Assembly (NCBI GenBank): GCA_038363925.1
Contig: JAQQWL010000006.1
Span: forward strand, 1,096,501-1,160,500
Direction of reading: 5' to 3'
Length of the DNA: 64,000 nucleotides
Source of the DNA: Apiospora phragmitis
Taxonomy: Eukaryota > Ascomycota > Sordariomycetes > Amphisphaeriales > Apiosporaceae
Of the stretch, positions 58,801 to 64,000 are shown one piece after another (the stretch's first letter is position 1; every line of letters starts with the position of its first letter). Below the pieces are notes generated by a model, which had not been told where the DNA came from, did no database searches, and was given only the letters and a program-made list of their open reading frames with translations. The translations under genes and the position numbers were made by a program.

Positions 58801-61800
58801 GATCAGATGCTCATTCTTCATGGCAAAATGGATTATCGCACCTTCTCTCGGTCGGGTAGCAGTGAATTGCATGCCAAATTCAGTAGAAGGTGAAACTTCG
58901 AGGGGCTGTTTGCCAAAAAGACGATGATAGGTTGGGCTCTGAAGGTATTCGGATGGGAGCCGCGAGAGAGGTCGTCCGTTGACTAGGAGACTGCCTTCAA
59001 ACAGGTCGTAACTAATAGGGATATTAGGGACGCCAGGAGACGAACAACAACTCGATGCCATCACATGTCGATATCCCTTCTCACCTAAAGTCCACTCCGA
59101 CCCTGGTGAAAAACCTGCCCAAAAGGTACTAATGGCGTTATCTATGCACCAATGATCTTGATATATTCTATCCGCTAGAAATGGCTGGAACAAATAGCAT
59201 AGCCGGTGCCATGACTGCAGGGATATCGCCATCAAAGGAGATAGTGACTCAGCCTTCCTCGAACGGGCCGTCCAGGGAGCCTGCAGTCCTCCCGAATTGA
59301 CTTGATTCTGCTGGTCATATGCTTGGCCTTGATCATGAATTAGAGTGGAAATCTCGAGATAAGTGGCGATGGATTCTCTGGTGCCGAAAATGAGTTCTAC
59401 TTCATCAAGGCCAACAAGAAATGTGCTGCAGCAGGCGAGCGACATGTCCAATACCCGACGATCGAAGTCTTCTGCCTCTTGTTCAATGTCAGACTCATCT
59501 CTCCTAGCGAGGAGATAAAAGACCCAATCTCGTGTTGTGGACCGGATTGTCGAAAGAAGGTCGCCGCAGGCTACTCGGATATCTTGATCACGCGACATGA
59601 CCAAGAGTCTTGTGCATATCGTGGAAAAAATTAGAAGGGAAACGTCGCATTCCCAATTCTTGTGTACTCGGTGAAAAGCAGCCCGAAGAGCCTCAAGTAG
59701 ACTGAGGGCAAAAGCCTGGTCATGCAACAGTGAATGTGCATCCCGGAGCTCATTTGAGACGTCGTCAGCGCAAGGGCCTGCCTCGTTGATTGATTGAAAG
59801 ATGACTAATGCTGTTTCAACTTGGTTGAAATCAATCGAAGGCATTGCTAGTTGAGCCGATATATTCCTCCATTGCAGTCGATGACCAGACCGTATATGAC
59901 CGAAGGATTTGAAGCTCTCAAGCGCCATGTTTGCAGGGCATGATGACTGCTGTGCAATGATCTCATTCGAGGTATGGGTGTAACCCCTGATCCAATGGGG
60001 TAAGGGGAACCTTGACAAATTGGCGAATGAACAGCTTGGTGGAATCGTTGGTTTCATTGCTCCGAGGTTAAAGCACGATCTGCCGGCGAGATACGAAGAG
60101 TCCCAATCATAGTATGCATATTCACATTCATGCGGCGTACAGATAGATTGTTGAGTTGCCTCTGGGACAGGCTGTTGTCTGTAGTGAGCCACTTTGAATG
60201 GTTTCGCAGCTGACAGGATTCGCAAACGATTGGTAAGGTCTCGTTGATATTTGCATAGTTTAGAGTATTCAGAAGTGCCATAAAGATTATGTACAGTCCC
60301 GCGAGATGCAGGATTCCCGAGGACTAGCATATCAGTGAGAAACTTCAGAGTTGTAGAACGCCATGCGGCGATGGGATCGGGAATTTGAAGCTCGAAGATG
60401 ACGGCATTAGCTTCATGCTTATCTGTTGGCAGCGGCCATTCATGTACGGAAATGTACATGTTGCCCATTTTTCTCTCAAGATCACACTTTGGGCAAGCAT
60501 TGATGCACACCTCTTCCAAGGCCTGCTCACCCATGACATGGTTATACCATGTTTTCAGATATTTCTCATGGGAAGTACGAGTGTATTCGCTGAGCAGTCG
60601 CTCGTACACCGTTTTCTCACGAGCAAGTTCTGCAACTTTGGCGATGCGAGTGGACTCAGCAGCTGCCACTATCTCCTGGTAAATTGATTGGTGAGATGGT
60701 GAGCTATTGTAGAACCTCACAGCAAAGGAGTGAGGGTGTCCAAAGTTGCTGAAGATAGAGGGATACCCAGGCTGGGTGTGCGTTTGTCTGAGTTGAAGCT
60801 ATGATTCGACGTCGTGCAGACGTTTCAGCAAAGACAAGGAAGGAAGAAGCAAAAGCTCCAAGAGTTTGGCCAGGATCTCAGTGCCGTAATCTCTTAGAAG
60901 GGGCACTTGCTGAGTGGCTGCTTTATCACAGGCAACCCACAGCTCCAGGATGGAGAGCCACATGACTGACAAATTGAGAGGATTCTGCTGGTAAATGTCC
61001 GACGCGACACTGTGGTAATCTTCAATCAATTGAGAGAGGTTTCCACATGTTTTCTGCTTGTCAATGTTGTTTTCCAGCCAGCCTGAAAGGTTTGTGGCAA
61101 TCCATGTTTCGAAATCAGCCAGTGTAAGGCATATATGATTCCGAACAGACCCTATGTCTGGGGGCAAAAGTCACTCTGTTCTTGAAAATGCGTAAATGCT
61201 TTGGGATCCACCGGGGCCAGACGAAGTCTCTGCTTCTATCTTGACTTCCGATGTGTATTCCTTGAAGCTAGGAATGCTGAGTATTGAGTCCGCAGTGAAT
61301 GACAGTGTCTTGAGTTCCTCAAATGGTAAAAGACGCATGTCAGAGTCCTGGGTTTGTGTCCAGTGCTTTTCAAGATACTCTTTTGCTGCGGTTTGTACCT
61401 CTGAACAGTAGCTGAGCCAATTTGGCTTATTGTTCTCGAAGTAAGGCAGCTGGGATAGCTTCAAGCATCGACGGTTGAGCTTTGCCAACATGCAGTACAA
61501 CAAGTGATCAGGTATACTCAGCATCTGTGCCTGGACGACACTAGACGTAATGAAGAAAACGACAAAGCTCTTGAATAGCGGGATGCTACTGGGTGCTTTG
61601 TACTTCCTACTCCAGATCAATTGCAGGGTGACGCGAACGAACAACCAAATAGCAGAACGATGCCAAGGCAATCTAGCGTCGTTCCAAAGAACCTCTTCAT
61701 GGCTGCGCTTCTCGATCTGGACTACCTTGGCTTCGGCACCCAAGCCGCGTAGGAATCCGTTCAATAGACCAGAAAGACGTGGATCGATCGTGTCGCGTTC

Positions 61801-62428
61801 TTCATCACGTTCGCCTCGTTTCTGTGACTTGGGCCAGCAGCTTGAATGAGTCGAGCTATCAAGTTTGGCAAGGCACTGAGCAAGTACGGACGTGAATCCA
61901 CTTGCAGTGTACTGTGAGTACTGCATCGAAATGCAGGTCGAAGGGAATGATCTTCGAACTCGCCCTTGGCAACTCATTACAGCACTGTTGCTTGCCAGTA
62001 ATTCGAATTGCTCGAAAAAGACTGTCTGGTCTTGTCTGGTGATGAGAATACCAAAGTTCTGTGCTGTCAACTGAAAACAAAGAACACCTGCAGGAACAGA
62101 GTCAGTCCATGGAGATCAGTGGTTAGGCTGGGTTATGTTTACCTTCGGGCGTCAAGCCCGCCAATGCATCACCGACTTTCTGCTCATCCAGGTTGACCCT
62201 AGGCCGACAATTAATCATCGTCGTAACCATGTCGACAGCACGCTGGATGTCAGATACATGATCATGTACGACATGTTTTCCAAACTGGCGCAGGACGTCG
62301 AGAACGTGCTTAAGAAGAGCCCGGTTTTGGGGGGACGTGAAATCATCCTTTTGAGGTAGCTTCGGTGGCAGGAATACATGGTCGGTCAGGTACAGCAGGG
62401 CTGACCGGTTGTCGATGCTAACCTCCAT
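52898..62428 (-). pseudogene. Giant DUF3638/DUF3645 P-loop protein, decayed
   Basis: The intact family encodes proteins of about 3000 residues of unknown function. Proposed start is the ATG at 62428 (MEVSIDNRSAL..HVFLPPKLPQ). A good 55-nt intron (62088-62142) follows. In order come an N-terminal region (LPWHRSAIWLFVRVTLQL), a long middle, the DUF3638 Walker A (LNMGEGKSSV, 56029-56049) with VRVIVAKPQSKQM and LPFSRS, the DUF3645 region (MLAVPYRAKDSPAPRSEF, LTCLSYYYGGLSDDE), a DEAH box (FLDEAHTRGIDL, about 54280), and RLVQACMRMRKLGKGQS. The C-terminus has QERELAPEVEQERQV. Family sequence continues through in-frame stops at 61171 (TGA), 60799 (TAG), 58771 (TAG) and 53903 (TAA). Frame must change near 57260, 56312, 55815, 55747, 55053 and 54252. 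A 40-nt intron (57353-57392) resolves one further break. This many lesions indicates a pseudogene. Confidence 0.85.
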
Positions 62429-63436
62429 CTGGCGAAGACGGGTGCTTCGGAGAGCTCTCCGAGGCAGGACGAGTGTGAGCCAATCTGCATATGAAGGCAA
62501 GCACAAGAGGGATTGGTTGGGGATGGTGTGAATACTAGAGGTCTGGGGAATGAAGAAGAGGTGTTAGTGTGCAGGACCAAGCAACATTAATTCTGGACTT
62601 GAATGGGAAAAGTAAAGTCTCTGTGAGCTCGCTGCGAGGATGATTTGCAATCCCAATGGCGAGAACAGAAACGGTCTAGGTTGGAGTTGGCAAGAATAAA
62701 CGATCAACTCGAACTTGCCTGTGCAGTGAATTCAGCATTAATTTCAGTCGAGATTGAGAAGAATGAAAAGGTGGAAGTATCCTAATCATGTTGGATATTT
62801 CCAGAAGGGGTGAAGCAAAGGTGTTGGCCCAGTGCCAGGAGCAATTGAAGGAAAGCTCCCAAAGCTGCATACCAAATGTCCTTCTATCAGGTTCCAGACT
62901 ACAACAAGTCTCTATCAGGTCTTCAATATCTTGATTGATTGTTTCTTGAATACCAAAGCCGGACCATAAGGCCAGTACCAGGATGCAAAATCAGCAGCTC
63001 AGCGGCTTAAGTGAACGGCCATAGGTATCCTACAATATGTCATAGACACTCCTAAGCCTTCAAGACATCGCAACTACAAGTGCAGTGTTATCAGATGTAA
63101 TAAAGAAAACATAGTCACATGGATGCATGTACATACAAATAACAAAATGGGCCGGCCAGAACGACTTCATGATAAAGAAATCATGCATGGCCATTACATT
63201 GAGGTATAAGGGGTAATCATAACATTTGAGTTGAAGCAAGACAAGGACTCACCGGCAGCCCCATTACTTAGTCTGACAAGATCCATCTCTTTTGCATGGG
63301 CATTGATTAGCTATTCTCAATTCCAATGGAAGTCGTTGCTGGAAGGTTGAGAAATGGGATGCTGGCTGATTGGGAGATCTGGAAACCCCAGATTCAAATA
63401 CATGATGTATGGTTCCAGCATAGACAAGGGAGTCCA
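62429..63436. other. Leader of the DUF3638 gene and intergenic DNA
   Basis: On the minus strand a textbook acceptor (CACTAACACC branch, pyrimidines, CCCCAG ending at 62543) lies about 115 bases upstream of the proposed start of the giant gene, so its leader was probably spliced. Its donor was not identified. The remainder, up to the stop of the next gene, contains no supported feature. Confidence 0.45.
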
Positions 63437-64000
63437 TCATTTCTGTCGCAAGTTCTTTGGTTTTCGCTTCTTGAATACCACTGCTGGCACTTCCACTCCT
63501 GCGGCTGAACTCTCTTCTGCTTTGACAGGAGCAGTGTCAGTTGAGTCCTCTGCAGTCTTGGCGGCTGCCATTATCCCTCGGTCGTTTTCAGGAGACTCCT
63601 CTTTGATGGGCGATTTCACATTCTCCTCCTCCTTCTCGACTATATCGCCACTGTCACTCCCTAGCTTCTCTTGCTTCACAGGCTCTGCCTGCTTCAGGCT
63701 GCCGCTGAGGAGAGCATCTAGATCGAGATCTTCTTCTTCTGCGCGTTTTGTATCACGTCCCCATTTCCTGGGCTTCTTGAATAATCCCTGAAGGGCTTCC
63801 TCTTCCTCATCTTCGCCTTTGCATTTAGCCCGCTTTCGAACACCAGTGGCAACGGCTTCGACCTTGACATTGCCAGTCTCGTCTGTCTTGGGGGTATCGT
63901 CAATAACTTTCGTGTTGGTTACTGTCCACTCGCCCGCCATGGCCATGTTGCCTCTTAGCTCGGTAGGCACATCGATCCCCATGTCCGCCAACTGCTCCCA
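63437..64000 (-). CDS. WBP4/FBP21-like U1-type zinc-finger splicing protein, C-terminal part
   Basis: The frame is open from the window edge to TGA at 63437 (188 residues seen; the N-terminus is outside). It reads EQLADMGIDVPTELRGNMAM, AGEWTVTNTKVI, VATGVRKRAK, EEEEALQGLFKKPRKWGRDTK, an acidic Lys-rich stretch with many VKQE/VKEE strings, and ends VVFKKRKPKNLRQK. From family knowledge this order is that of fungal WBP4/FBP21 homologues, whose N-terminus holds a matrin/U1-C-type zinc finger and which act in the spliceosome. The diagnostic finger is not in the window, so the name rests on the C-terminal motifs. Basic patches suggest a nuclear protein. No intron is needed in the visible part. Confidence 0.68.
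   Translation of the reverse strand, partial: WEQLADMGIDVPTELRGNMAMAGEWTVTNTKVIDDTPKTDETGNVKVEAVATGVRKRAKCKGEDEEEEALQGLFKKPRKWGRDTKRAEEEDLDLDALLSGSLKQAEPVKQEKLGSDSGDIVEKEEENVKSPIKEESPENDRGIMAAAKTAEDSTDTAPVKAEESSAAGVEVPAVVFKKRKPKNLRQK

Overview
The window reads as nuclear DNA of a filamentous ascomycete (Pezizomycotina, probably Sordariomycetes-like). The evidence is short GT..AG introns with CTAAC/CTGAC-like branch sites, typical fungal genes (Pex11, AlkB-like dioxygenase, PSTAIRE CDK, GPI-anchored wall protein, Pho85-type cyclin, a giant DUF3638/DUF3645 protein) and a large block that carries the signature of repeat-induced point mutation (RIP).

Layout. (1) 1-3.77 kb: a Pex11-family gene on the minus strand, then gene-free DNA. 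(2) 3.77-19.59 kb: an extremely AT-rich, stop-riddled block in which CpA/TpG are almost absent while CpG survives. It is a nest of dead transposons: Fot1/pogo-type DNA elements with terminal inverted repeats, a Ty1/copia element with about 207-bp LTRs on the minus strand, and Ty3/gypsy pieces on both strands. (3) 19.6-29.4 kb: a gene-bearing stretch with two small Cys-rich paralogues (-), an AlkB-type oxygenase (-), the Cdc2/Cdc28 cell-cycle kinase (+) and a serine/threonine/proline-rich GPI-anchored wall protein (-). (4) 29.4-45.3 kb: about 16 kb of normal-composition DNA with no convincing gene. It holds a 285-bp MITE-like element with 48-bp inverted termini and one weak zinc-cluster-like ORF. 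(5) 45.3-46.4 kb: a Pcl-type cyclin (+) with an apparent one-base deletion, followed by about 4.5 kb without genes. (6) 50.9-52.6 kb: a five-exon divergent kinase with an HGD catalytic loop (+). (7) 52.9-62.4 kb: a huge DUF3638/DUF3645 gene (-), apparently a pseudogene with four in-frame stops and several frameshifts. (8) 63.4-64 kb: the C-terminal part of a WBP4/FBP21-like splicing protein (-), running off the window.

The genes do not form a pathway. The CDK and the Pcl-type cyclin both act in cell-cycle control, but that cyclin class normally partners Pho85, not Cdc28. The main biology of the window is genome defence and decay: a RIP-inactivated transposon nest, a short element that looks untouched by RIP, and a decayed giant gene whose stops are mostly compatible with C-to-T or G-to-A change.
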